From: Ficedula albicollis
Taxonomy: Eukaryota > Chordata > Aves > Passeriformes > Muscicapidae
Assembly: GCF_000247815.1 (NCBI RefSeq)
Contig: NC_021684.1
Span: forward strand, 6,521,814-6,585,813
DNA: 64,000 nucleotides
Direction of reading: 5' to 3'
In this document: piece by piece, positions 14,185 to 26,100 of the stretch
How the letters are laid out: the number at the start of each line of letters is the position of its first letter
Position numbering within the stretch: position 1 is the first letter of the stretch
The notes under the pieces: model-generated
Databases searched by the model: none
The model's input: only the letters and a program-made list of their open reading frames with translations
Told to the model about the DNA's origin: nothing
Translations under genes and position numbers: made by a program

Positions 14185-14738
14185 TGCTGCTTGTGGTTAG
14201 AATAGAGCTAATTTTTTTCCCAGTAGCTCTTATGGGGCTCTCTCAGATTCGAGCTGGTAACAGAATTGATAATCCAGGGATGCTTTAGTTGCTGCTGAGC
14301 AGTAACGCAGAGCCAAGGCCTTTCCTGCTTCTCACTCTACCCCAAGAGAGGAGGCTGGAGGACAAAGAGTTGGGAGGGGACAACCAGGACAGCTGAGCCC
14401 AGCTGAACCAAGGGATATTCCAGACCATGTAGCATCATGCTCAGCATATAAAGGTGGGGAAAGAGGGAGAAAGGGAGGGCATTCAGAGTAATGGCATTTG
14501 TCCTCCCAACTCACCGTTCCATGCGATGGAGCCCTGCTGTCCTGGGGACGGCTGAACACCTGCCTGCCCATGGGAAGTGGTGAATGAATTCCTCGTTTTG
14601 CTTTACCTGATCCAACTGTCTTTATCTCAACCCACAAGTTTTCTCACTTTTAGTCTTCTGATTCTCTTCTCCATCCCACCTGGGGTTAGTGAGGGGCTGT
14701 GTGGGGATTAGCTGCCAGCTGGGGTTAAAACACAACAC
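14185..14738 (-). mobile_element. Solo LTR of an avian endogenous retrovirus (ERVL-like)
   Basis: Read on the minus strand, it begins TGTTGTGTTTTAACCCCAGC and ends near ...CCACAAGCAGCA. In between are landmarks I know from a common avian LTR family: GTGGGTTGAGATAAAGACAG, CCCATGGGCAGGCAGGTGTT, CTTTATATGCTGAGCATGAT, AAAGGCCTTGGCTCTG and CATCCCTGGATTATCAA. TTTATAT may be the TATA-like element. No gag, pol or env sequence adjoins it, so it is a solo LTR. I could not find clear target-site duplications. The exact family name is uncertain. Confidence 0.72.
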
Positions 14739-14998
14739 CCTACATTCCACTTGTCCTCAGCACTTGAGCACTTAACCTGTTTTAGAAGCACAATTACATC
14801 TTTCAAATGGATTCACTCAGAACATCTGAAAAGGAAAAGCACCTGTATCATAAGTGCCCAAATGTGAGCATCTCTGGACACACATGAAATTTGTCAACTG
14901 TACTGTCATCCCCTCTAAAACACTATATTCAAGTTGCTGCTTTGTCTATAAGACATTAGAAACTACACATTAAAAGGATGCAAAGGCTATTTTTAAAG

Positions 14999-15132
14999 CA
15001 AATCACAGAATATTCTGAGTTGGAAGGAACCCACAAGGATTATTGAATCCAATTCTTAAGTGAATGGCCCAGAGAGGGATCAAATCCACAACTCTGGCAT
15101 TATTAGCACCACACTCTGACCAACTGAGCTTG
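14999..15132 (-). mobile_element. tRNA-Ile-derived SINE with CR1-like tail (TguSINE1-like)
   Basis: On the minus strand the head resembles tRNA-Ile: an A-box-like AGCTCAGTTGG (15121-15131), GTGGTGCTAATAATGCCAGA, and a decayed B box GGATTTGATCC (15077-15087). The body continues to a tail with the complement of AATCACAGAATATTCTGAGT, the hallmark of a CR1-X type 3' end. This composite is how the zebra finch SINE TguSINE1 is built, which favours a passerine source. It is not a functional tRNA gene. Confidence 0.78.
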
Positions 15133-16839
15133 AAAACTGACGTAGGAATATTTAAATTTTTCCCTCCACACCCCAGTCTCAAAGGCCAGTCCACAACACT
15201 GAGGATCAAGTTGAAAGTTTAGGCTCTTGCAACTGATTTTCATCATTATTTCAGGGGCAGCAGATCAGGGCAGGAACAGCTTTTTTTCTAGTAGCAAATT
15301 AGCCACAGCATTTTTGAGTCCCCTCCTCCCCACCCATCAACATCACCACACAAGCTCATTTCAATGAAAATAATGTCAGTCTCTCAGCAAAAAGACACTG
15401 AAAGCTTAGAGCAAGAGCACAGAATATCACCACTGAATTGATTCCATTAAGGGAAAGTAATGATTTATCAGACTCAGAGCCTGGAAACAGAAAACAAAGT
15501 CTGTGGCAGAGCAGAGAGAAACCAAGCATGGAAACGAGAAAGCTCTCAGCCTCCCACAAATGGAGGAGCGAAATATTGTGATCATGCCAGCAAGGGGTTC
15601 TTAGAGATGTACAAAGGACCAGGAGGGAAGGAGACCAGAGGCTTCCCAATGCTGGCAAGAAAACACAACCAGATCCCACCATGTGGGATGAGGAGCATTA
15701 ACACCACCAAGGTGCTGTCCCAGCCAACGCAGCCTGCAACAGAAACAGGTACAACACCAAAAACCATCCCAAAGCCAAAACCACACCACCTGGCCTTAAA
15801 ACCAGCTAAACCTCATGTTAAATAAGAATGCCAGCCTGTCCTCAGGCAAGCATCCAGAGTGCCACAACACGTGCAGAGATGGAGGCCCTGGAAGCTGTGC
15901 AAGGCTGGAAGGTGCTGGTGGCACAAGGTACCACCAAGGGCAGGGACTGAGGCACCTCCCTGTCTGCAGAGATCAGGCAGACAGTGGGGAGGAGAGCAAC
16001 CCTGAGGTGCTCAACTTCCTGCAGCTCATTTCTCCAAGAATGGGGGTCAGAGTTTATTGCAAGACAGGAGACCACCAGTGAGTGTCAGCAGAAGAGGCGT
16101 TGCAGACAGGATCTCCCAGAAGTCCAAATTCTTGTGCAACTACATACTGAACACCTGCTCGAGTGTCAAAAAAGGCAGGAGGGGAGGAGGGTGCCAGTGA
16201 TGAGCTACTCAACTGAAAACATCTGAAAAATGACCAAAAATTAAAGACAGTCCAGTATGAGAAGAGGTGAGTTCCATGATGGAGAAAACATTCCATTGTT
16301 TAGTTCCTTTCCTGCTCCTTTGCCCTGCCTTTGATTTAAGAAACAAAGATGAAGCAAAATCTCCTTGGAAATCACCCTGCATCTGACAAGCTGGGGCCTC
16401 TGTTTCAGCCTCAATCTTTTTTCCTGTATTGCACCTGGGAGCAGGCTAAATGTGTCAGATTTAATCTCCTCTGCACAAATATCATCCAGGGTCTCAGCTG
16501 CTGTGTCAGATTTGCTGTGTGAGACTCAGGTGAGACAAACCCTTCCAGGTGCCAGTTGCACAGGACCTCACCTGCTCGATATGGTCCTAGACCCGAGGTG
16601 AAATACCACTGCCTCAAATATCCTGAGAGCACTTTGCTTCTCACCTTCAGCCAGCACATACCTCAGCAACAAGCCTAATACATGGGCCAGGAATTTGGAA
16701 AGTCCAAGTTGCTTACACACTTTAAAACTAGCTTAATAGGACCAGAGACAGGAGAGATGTGACCTTCCAGCTTAGTACTCAGTCCACATGCTGGCTGCTG
16801 TACTTCTGGAAAGCACAAGAGATCACAATTGCTACCCAC
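15133..16839. other. Intergenic DNA between the SINE and the POC1A 3' end
   Basis: Nothing recognisable apart from short overlapping frames. A plus-strand AATAAA at 16847-16852 faces the POC1A poly(A) region, but no plus-strand gene ends there that I can support. Confidence 0.6.
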
Positions 16840-17022
16840 GCTTACAAATAAAATATTGCTTTTATTTTAGTAAAGTAACAAAGCTATTTACAGATGCAAT
16901 AACTATACATTCCAATTGAAAAATAGAATGTGCTCAAAATTGTTAAAGCAAGTCACACACGGTCTGTTAGAAACACAACCTCAAACCTCAGGAGCCTTCA
17001 CCTCCTGTCTCATCTTAGGAAA
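16840..17022 (-). other. POC1A: POC1A 3'UTR with poly(A) signal
   Basis: A canonical AATAAA on the minus strand lies at 16861-16866, about 157 nt after the stop. A GT-rich stretch follows it in transcription direction (about 16805-16830), as expected of a cleavage and polyadenylation site. The 3'UTR would be short, about 165-185 nt. The cleavage point is estimated. Confidence 0.7.
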
Positions 17023-17121
17023 TCAGTTTGTTTTGTTCTGAATGATTTTCTGCTGATTCTCAAGACATTCCTTCAGCTTGTCTTCAGTGAGTGTCAGCCT
17101 CTGCTCCAGGATGGAAACTGT
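17023..17121 (-). CDS. POC1A: POC1A terminal coding exon 11 (POC1 coiled coil and stop)
   Basis: The acceptor is TTTTGCAG|ACAGTT. The exon encodes [20 protein letters not shown], then [12 protein letters not shown] and TGA at 17025-17023. This is the highly conserved POC1 C-terminal helix. The first 24 nt of the exon and its acceptor are repeated 110 bp upstream (listed separately). The 33-codon exon is below ordinary ORF length limits. Confidence 0.95.
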   Translation of the reverse strand, partial: TVSILEQRLTLTEDKLKECLENQQKIIQNKTN

Positions 17122-20100
17122 CTGCAAAACAAAGTGAAAGCTGCTGTTAAGCTAATGACAAAGACACACTGCACATTGTACTCCCAAAAAGATGTGCCCA
17201 ATAAAATCCTCTGCTCCAGGATGGAAACTGTCTGCAAAACAAAGTGAAAGCTGCTGTTAAGCTAATGACAAAGACACTGCACACTGTACTCCCAAAAAGA
17301 TGTGCCCAATAAAACGCTAAATTCACAGGAATATTTCGAGGTGTTTCTAGGCTGGAACTCCAGTGTCAGCATTCTAGCAGGGCAGAGCCCCTCATGACTT
17401 CAGAGAGCAGCAAAGGAAGACAGTGGGTGCAAAGTCCTCCTGCAGACCACACCAAGCACCCATTTCAGCACTGGTGCTTTCAGACTGGGCTCTCATGTCC
17501 TTTCCTGACAGGTTCATGAGGCACCAGACACTGGAGAGCCACCAGACATGCTTCTGCTAATGAGACACACAGATTTTAAACAACTTTGCTCAGTTATGGC
17601 TCTGATTTTATCTCTTTGCTTCCAACCATTTCCTCCCTTCCCTGAACACCATGGGTCTGCATGAAACACTCAAAACTTGCTGCACCACCACCACAACACA
17701 CAAGAAAACTTTTCCAGCCTAAGACAAGGCAGCAGGAGATAGAGGGGAAGAACTCACACACAAGAAAACTTTTCCAGCCTAAGACAATGCAGCAGGAGAT
17801 AGAGGGGAAAAACTTCAAGAGGCAATAGCTATCTCAACATAATGCCTACATTTTTTGTGTAATCCAGTTACCCTGAAAAGGATTGTTCTCTTTCTCCTCA
17901 AGCTGAAGTCATCATGTACAGGATGCACAGGAAGAACATTTTAACCACGTGGCAATAAAAGCTTCTGCTGAAAACCTTTTATTGATCACTCCAAGATAAT
18001 CAAGGGCCTCAGCTATGCACAACCACTTTCAGCTTCCAGAAACATCAGAATGGCTGATAATGGGTGGTGATGATTTAATGCTTTAATATCCATAAACTTA
18101 TCAGCAACAATCAATAGCTTCACGTTTTGGGCATTTTTACAGCATAAATAACATCCTCTGCTAAAAACAAAGGATGCTCAGAACCTTGGACTTTAATAAA
18201 GTAATTCAAATAAACTTGGACAACCGCTGTTTGTATAGCAGTTATACATAGAAAGCCTTTTAATAGCGCATTTCGTAAGCACATCTCTAAGTGCCTGACA
18301 AAAGCAAGCAGGTCTCATTATCCCCATTTTACAGCTGGGAAAACGAAAGCACAAAGAGAGGAAATAGCTTGGCTAAGGCCACTTGAGACTAAGAAAAGTC
18401 TGCTGTAAAACGATTTGGGGAATGAGACAAGTCGTGGGGGAGAAGAGAAAACAGACATAGTAAAAACAACAGCAGGCATAAGGCAAAGCCATCTTGCAAG
18501 ACTGCATCAAGGAAGTCAGGAAGGGCTTGAGGTTGTCCAGTGCATCATAAAGCACCTATTTTTCCTCCCCAAACACAGTTCAAAGCTTATTTCTAATGTA
18601 TTTCTTATTTCTGACCTGCAATAAGGCAGAAGAGCTCTGCTGCATCTGCAGAAAGCTTCACCTGAAAGAACAAACCCTGCATTGCCCATATATTCCATGG
18701 GCTACAGCACCAGCTGTATATAAGTTTTTTCCTCCTCTATTTCCATCATTTGAGGCACAGGAACTGAAGTACAGAGAGAACCAGAAGAAACATTGCAGAG
18801 CAGGCAGGTAACATCCCAGGTGCCCCAGAGCCAGCAGGAGCCCTCCCATCTATTCAAAGGAGAGAGGACTTAATCTTCTCCACACACAGCCATGCTATTG
18901 CCTAGTGACTGTCTTGGAGACGAGGAACAAAGCTACCGAGGGCAGAACACAGCAGGCTGAATGTCTACCAGGGGCTTACAGCAAAGCTCTTATCCTTCAA
19001 GCAACCAGACAGAGAATGAAAACCAGTAGGGATCCTGGTCTTTACATCTAAAAATGAACTAGTAACTCAACACTCCAACAAAAAGAGGGAGAATGAAACA
19101 TTGCATCAGATTTCCTTTAGAAAGATAACCAGCTGAATTAACGTCCCAGTCACACTTGCCCTGCCAGAGGCAAGCCCAGATCACTCGAGACTCCTCTGTT
19201 GCATGATTTACTGCCACCATGATCCTGTCAATAGGAGTTAAGAGCTGCTACACACAGCACCATGAGACACAAGTAAAGCAGATTTTACAGAGTGTTGAAT
19301 TTGTGAGAAAGCTGTAAGGAAAATGTTTATTGGAATGGAAATTGCACGTAAGTATAAGCAGAAACTTGCAGTAAGTATCTTTTGGAAACTAAAAGTGGAA
19401 AAGTAGCAGTCAGAAATGAAATTCAGGAAGTCCAAATTAGGAATCAATGACTATAGTCCATTTAGACCTGGATATATGATGAATATAAATAGACAGGGCA
19501 TCTGACATCCTAGGAAGGTAAGGGAAAGCACAAATACTGCCCAGCTGCTGTAAGTGCTATATTGCAACTTGCACAAAAAAGCTTCTTTATTAGCAGCTGA
19601 AAGTTTTACAGTATTTCCATGCTGCCATTTATAAAGCAAGCCATTCTCAGGAGGCAAATGAAACTGCACCCATTCAACTCCTGCAAGCTTTTGCTATGGC
19701 TTCTCAAAGATAACAAACCAGCAGTTAAGCCAAGGAGGAGAACACTGTTAGCCAGATCCAGTGAGGATTCACTAGAGCCAGGTTTGCCCTCTGTGGCAGT
19801 ATCTGGGCTTCCTGGTGTGTCAGGAATACAGAATGTCTCCATTACGTACCCAGGAGTAAATGCTGGATAATTTATTGAAGTCCTGGCTCAAACTGGTAGA
19901 ATCATAACAGCTTAAGCTTAAACAAGAAAAGAAGACCAAGCTATTTATTTTTAAGGAGTATTTCTGACATTACAGTAATATACTGAGCATTACTATGGGC
20001 ACCTGAACAGCATACAGGAATTTTTCACAGAAAACTTAAATCACTTCTACCCACACCTCCTGCAACATTTATCTTCACAGACTCAGCATTGAAAAAAACC

Positions 20101-23100
20101 TGTTCTTCTCTTTGGAAACATTAACGAGAAACTATGGAAAAAGTTGCCTCCTATTTACTTAAAAATTCTGGGGAATATTCACTTCCATCCTCCCCCAGGA
20201 CACCTAAACTGAGGCACCTGGTAGTCATGCTTGCTTACCTGATGACAAGCCCCTTAAGCTATTTCTCCATGTTGTTTTTACAACCCAAAAAACAGTGATT
20301 TGGGATGCTGTTCCAAGGTGCTTTCATTGGTAACTTTTCTGTAGTCCCTCTTAAACAAGTTTGATTAAACAGCAGAGACAATTTAAAAGCCATTTGCCTT
20401 AGGGTTGAAGCTTCTGCAGTAGCCCTGGAGGGGCTTTTGAGGAGGGCAGATAAGGGGAACCAGGTGCTAAATGAATGCCAAAAGAAACCAGTTCCACTAG
20501 CATCGAAGGAAATCTCAACAGCAGAGTCCAGAGCAAGGGAGCAGAGGTCACCAGCAAGCCTGGTGGAGTCCAGGAGAGATCCAGCCAGCCAGATGGCTGC
20601 TATGAGCTAAAGCAGTACTTAACCTGGAGCTGGGGGAAAGGCAGGCTAGGGCACAGAAGGGTGGAATAACTACTGCTCAGCTCACTCTGCTAAGGGACAC
20701 TCTCTCCAAGTCCAGAGGTGCGGCACAGGGCCTTTCCAGTATGCAGTCACAGTGGCTCTGAGTTAGCCATGTAACAGCACAGGGGACAGAGGGGCCTGAC
20801 TGATCATCCTGACTAATCAGGGAACCCCTCAAAAAGTATGGACACAGCAGTTCCTCAGATCAAGTAACAGCTTGGCTGAACCTAACAAGGGATATGATCC
20901 ACCACAGATGTGTTCTTGGCTCTGTGCAGGAAAAACAGAACAATTGCACTTCTATTCCTGTTTCCTGATGTGTTCTTGGCTCTGTGCAGGAAAAACAGGA
21001 CAATTGCACTTCTATTCCTGTTTCCTCACAGCAGAAAATCCCTCTCTCCATTGATCTCAAAGGAAGCAGAAATAGTTTTCTAGCTTTACTTAAAAGGATC
21101 CTCAAAATTTGCTCCACTGTTTTTTTTAAGCATGTGCTAAAAGATTTTGCAGAGCACCAACATATCAAACAGCTCAAAGAAAAAAACATTACTTCTGCCT
21201 CTTCAGATTTTTCTTCCCTATCTGACATGTCAACTTATGAAGACAGCATTTTTTTATCGATTTATTTAAAAAAAAATCACCCACAATGAACACACAACAA
21301 ATGCAGAAGTTTGTAAGTTTCTGTACCACAGTTTCTCCACTCCACTGTGTGGGTACTAGGAAGAACTTAGGGATTGATGTTTTTTAAGAGGTCCATTGAA
21401 GACTACAGATGCCCCATGCATTTACAGAATAAGACTTGTCATGTTTGGCCTGGAGTTAAAGGTTAAAAAGCTCTGCCCTCTGTAACAAGCATGGCCAGTG
21501 CAGGTGCGTTCTCAAAGATGCCCTGCTGTAACTTCTTGTGATTTTCCCTCAAATTAGCAATTTCAGAGCCCACTTCATTCCCAAACATGGCCAAGAAGTA
21601 CAAGCAAACTGCATCATAAAAATGCTGCCTTAGCATCCAAGGGGCACCCAGGTAAATTAAGCTTGGGAGCCTTTTCTCTAAACTAATGCAATGAGTGAAA
21701 CAATCGACCTACCATGGGAAGGGTTTGCACTGGGGTAGCCCTACCTACCTTTTACAGGAGAAAAAAAAACCTTAACTCCTGCCACTAACCACAGTTCACA
21801 ACTCCAAACTGCAGCTGCAAGATTGAAAGGCTCATGGGAGAACTTATGCAGTGAGAGTTCAAGCATGAACCTGTCTGGCAAGAACAGTTTCTCCTCCTCC
21901 CGTTCTGGGTTTTGCCCCAACATGCTGCCAGTGCCCCTGCACCTCAGCAGCTGCACTTGGACCCCCAGAGCAGATCCCTGCTCTTACCAGCACACCTAAA
22001 AAGAGCTGGGCTGCTCTCCTCACGTGCAAATGGTAATTTACCAGCTTTGAGATGGCACCCAAGCCAGCTACACACATTCTGTGTGTTCGGAAGCATTCTC
22101 AGCAAGAGCTGGCAGTTCAGACTAAGGAGGAAGTCTCATCTCACAGTAGAACAAAGCATGAAGCTTTCACAGTAATTAACACTTTGTGCAGCAAACAAAT
22201 GCCTGCAAGGATCAGCCTTACTCCAGTGGTCAAAGCCTTAACCTCAGAATGGGTTTTGGTTTCAAATAAATGTGAGGTGATTTCTAACAGAAATGATAAC
22301 TCCTCATGTGCTCAGACTAAAACAACACGTGCTATCCCAAACATTTTAAATCAGGTCTGGAGCTCATCACCATCTGTGCTGGTTTTGCATTGAAGCTAAT
22401 CTCAGAAATTATTTTTCTGAGAGGAACTGCTAAGACTCCATGTCTGACAAAACCCAATCAGTGAATAGTTTTGAGAACTGACAATCTGTTAAACCACTGA
22501 GAAAGCTGGATATGCCACTATGAACAAACATGTTGAAAATGAACAAGCCCGGGAAAAATCTCTCTTGCTGTCTTTGCAGAGAGAAGTTCTTCAACCTCCT
22601 GGCCCAGTGGCAGGGCAGGGGAGGGGAGGCCACGGGCCCTGACTGAGGCTGGGCCATGGCTGCTGACATCTTACCAACATTGATCCCTGCCCCGCTGAAG
22701 GTGAAAAGAGAAGTGTTACGAAGGTTTTATTCAGATTCTTATTATTCTTTTAGTTTTGTTAACAAAGTTCTTTCTTTATACCCTTTAAAGTTTGAGCCTG
22801 GCCTTCCTCCTAATCCTATCTCACAGAAGGAAATGAGTAAATAATTCTAGTGGGTACACTGGCAATTTGGCCAGCACTAAACCCACCACACCATCTCAAT
22901 GGCTTTGAAGGCAAACTCTAAGTGAATTCTCACAAAGCCTATTTGCATAGACTATTTCACACTAGGCTGAGTTAGTGAGTGAAGACTCAGCACTATCCAA
23001 TTCTCTAATTCAACACCATGAATTTTCCTGGGTTTACTTTGTAACATGCTTCAAATTCCACAGACTTTTATTATTGTTCCTACAACACACTTAGCTCCAA

Positions 23101-26100
23101 TGTGGCTGGACAGGAACATCTTGGTCACTGCTGCTGTACAGCTCTGAGTCAGGAAGTCCCACAGACCCCTCAGTGCAGGTTTTGTACATCCATCCAAGGT
23201 TCACCGTGAGGTCACATGGATTAGGAAAACATGACAATGCCTGCAGAAGGACAAATGCCAGCACTAGCCTGGCCTCATCAGGATCCCTACGTGGAAATCT
23301 GCTCAAATTATGTTGCTAAACAGCCTCCTTGTCTATTCTGTAGTGCAGGGCATGAGAGTTCATAGTCCCACCAGCTCTCTTCAGCCACAGCCACCATTCA
23401 GACATCTGCTACTGAGGACACTTGAAAAGTAAATAATTTTTTCTATTTAGCAGCCTGAAGCACTACAAGAAGGGAATGTTCAGAAAACTCAAAACCAGTA
23501 CTGCTCAGCTACCCTCCCCTTATTATTAAAATGAGGGTGGTGAGGCTGTGGCCCAGGTTATCCAGAAAACTGTGGCTGTCCCACCCCTGGCAGTGTTCAA
23601 GGCCAGGCTGGATGGGCTGTGAGCAACCTGACCTGGCAGCAGGGTTGGAACGAGGTGAACTTTAAGGTCCCTTCCAACCAAACCATTCTGTCATTCTCAG
23701 CTGCCACCTCTCCTTCCACCTCCCAGCACACCTCACTTCCTGCACAATTACCTGAATTACAGTTTACTAACCCTTTCACTGAACTACAGAAGCAACTTTG
23801 GTGTAATGCACAAATCTCCTCCTGTGGTACTCAGCACTTGCAGTGCTCACTGTGCTTTTTACAGTAGGAAAAACACACAAGCATACCCAAAAATTCCAGT
23901 ACCATACAATATTTGCCAGAGCAAGCAGCATGACCAGTACCAGTAACTGGGGAACAGGGAAGGTTTTCCTTTGTATTAAATCAATCCTAGCCAAAAATAT
24001 GAGCCACAGGCTCTGCCAGTTTCATCCAGACAGGGTGAAGACACAAGGCACACAAGCCCTTTTCAGCTGAGTCCATTTACAGCCCTCAGACTAGCAATGT
24101 TTCATCCCAGGTTGCTGTTGCTTTAGTCTTGACAGCTGATCAGCCAAAGCTAAACGGATGGCACTTATATCTGATCTTGCACTTTTCTAGAAGGGAATGG
24201 CTGATGGCTTCTCTGCAGCTTCCTTTGTGAGCTCCCAGACCTCCGGGGCTGGGCCAGCACAGCAAATGGAGTCAGGAGACTCCCAGTTTCACCAAAAACA
24301 CAGCCAGTCAGGATGAACTACAACAACAAAATGTCCAAACATGCATCATGACAGCAACTGCACAATACAGAGGTTTGAACCCCAAATGACCAGAGGTCTT
24401 ACCCAACCACAAAGACTTCAAAGCCTTCCCATATCCGTCCCCTGCCTCTGAGAGGATACAGATCACTCACCTAAATGAACTCAGCTGCTGGTATTCAATA
24501 GCTGAATAACAATTTGTATTAATCTTCAAAGTCTGTTTGTGAAAACAAATTGTGGGAGGTGTATAGTATTCCTTCCCATTGAAGGAAAATAGAAGGTGAA
24601 GGTCCTGTGAACATCCAGAAAGAGGATGAGCACTTCTGAAGAGCCAGCCTTCAGACAGTGTCCTGCTAACACAGCAATATCCCTCAGAGTGCATTTAATT
24701 TAAGCAATCTTAGAAAGGGGAAAAATGTATTTGCATCAAGATTTTATAATAAGCATATTTTGGAAGGAGATTTCAGGGGGCAAAAAAAAAGTAGCTCTTA
24801 TCAATGACACAGAGGACTGGCAGCAACCAGGGCACTTAATTTGTTTTGAGTGAGAGATCAAAGCTACTGAATCTCTATGAGATGGGTCTGACTCACAAGA
24901 AATAGCCTCTATGTCCTTTAAATTCAGATTTAAAAACCAAGCTCATCTGACACTCCACAGATTTTCAGATTAGAGTTTTATTATGTTTCAGATTTCAAAC
25001 TACTTCTCTTGGAATAAAAATTGCTTGCAGTTTTTCTCCTGTATATTGGGTCCATCGGTGTTCAGGTCATGAGAGCAACACAGAAACTAAGATATTTGCA
25101 CACAGCAAAGGTAGAAGCACTTGGGACATGATCCCCCCACCACTGCTAAATACTTCCTGACTTGTAACTAGCTGAAGTCATAGAAGCATATATTTTACTA
25201 AACCAGTAGCTTAATTTACATTCAGTGCCTCTCAAAAGAGACATTCATCTCTCACCAACACAGGCTTGAAACTGCTTCTCAAAAAAGGGTTAAAAATTTG
25301 ATTTTACTTACTTTCATTACTAAGCACTGGACATACAAACATTTTCAGCTTTAACTAAAAAGCAACTCACTTGTGTCCAGGTCTTTTTTTTATGCTAAAA
25401 AAATAATTAAGAGAAATTCTTTCTCTGCCTGCAATCTTTTCTGGAGTGAAATAATCCTTTAATCTCACATGATCTAGATTATCCTTCAATTGAGGCTTTG
25501 GATTATTATACAGATTTATCAAGTCTTCTCCATTTCACTGTGCTGTTTTCTCCCAGCTTCAATGCAAGATTAGTTTGGGGAAGCATATAAAGCCATTTCC
25601 TGTGGGTGGATTATCGCAGCTATTTATGAATTTTTATGCTAACCTGATTCTGAACTCTTCCTCTGGAGAAGACATATTCCTTCCCACATAAAATCAGCAG
25701 CTTTTGCCTCAGTGCCTGCTGCCCACAGATGAACAGAGTGAACACAGCAGCTGGAGGTGTTTAGAGTGAGGACAAGAGTACATTAAACTGCTTGAAGATG
25801 ATCACTGCAAATACAAGTTTTCCACTGCAACCAAGATAGTTACTCACAGATCTTTTCAGAAGGGCAGCTCAGCTGAAAATGCAGGAAATGCACCTGAACC
25901 AAGCAATCTTAATATCTTCTACACTTTTGTTTCAGCCAAAACACACCTTTCTGTGCCAGGTTATCCAAGAGAGAAATCACCTTGTTTTTCCCTTAAACTT
26001 TAATATGTACCCCAACTCTTCATATAGGCACTGAGATACTGAGATTCAGTCTTCAATAAAAACAAATACATTGATAAACAGCTTGCATTTTCATCCTTTT

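Noticed and set aside
15077..15132. A tRNA-Ile gene on the minus strand
   Set aside because: The A and B boxes are decayed, the acceptor stem cannot be formed, and a CR1-like tail follows, so it is a SINE.
16847..16852. Plus-strand AATAAA as the end of a convergent gene
   Set aside because: No plus-strand coding exon is recognisable upstream of it, so a lone hexamer is not evidence for a gene.
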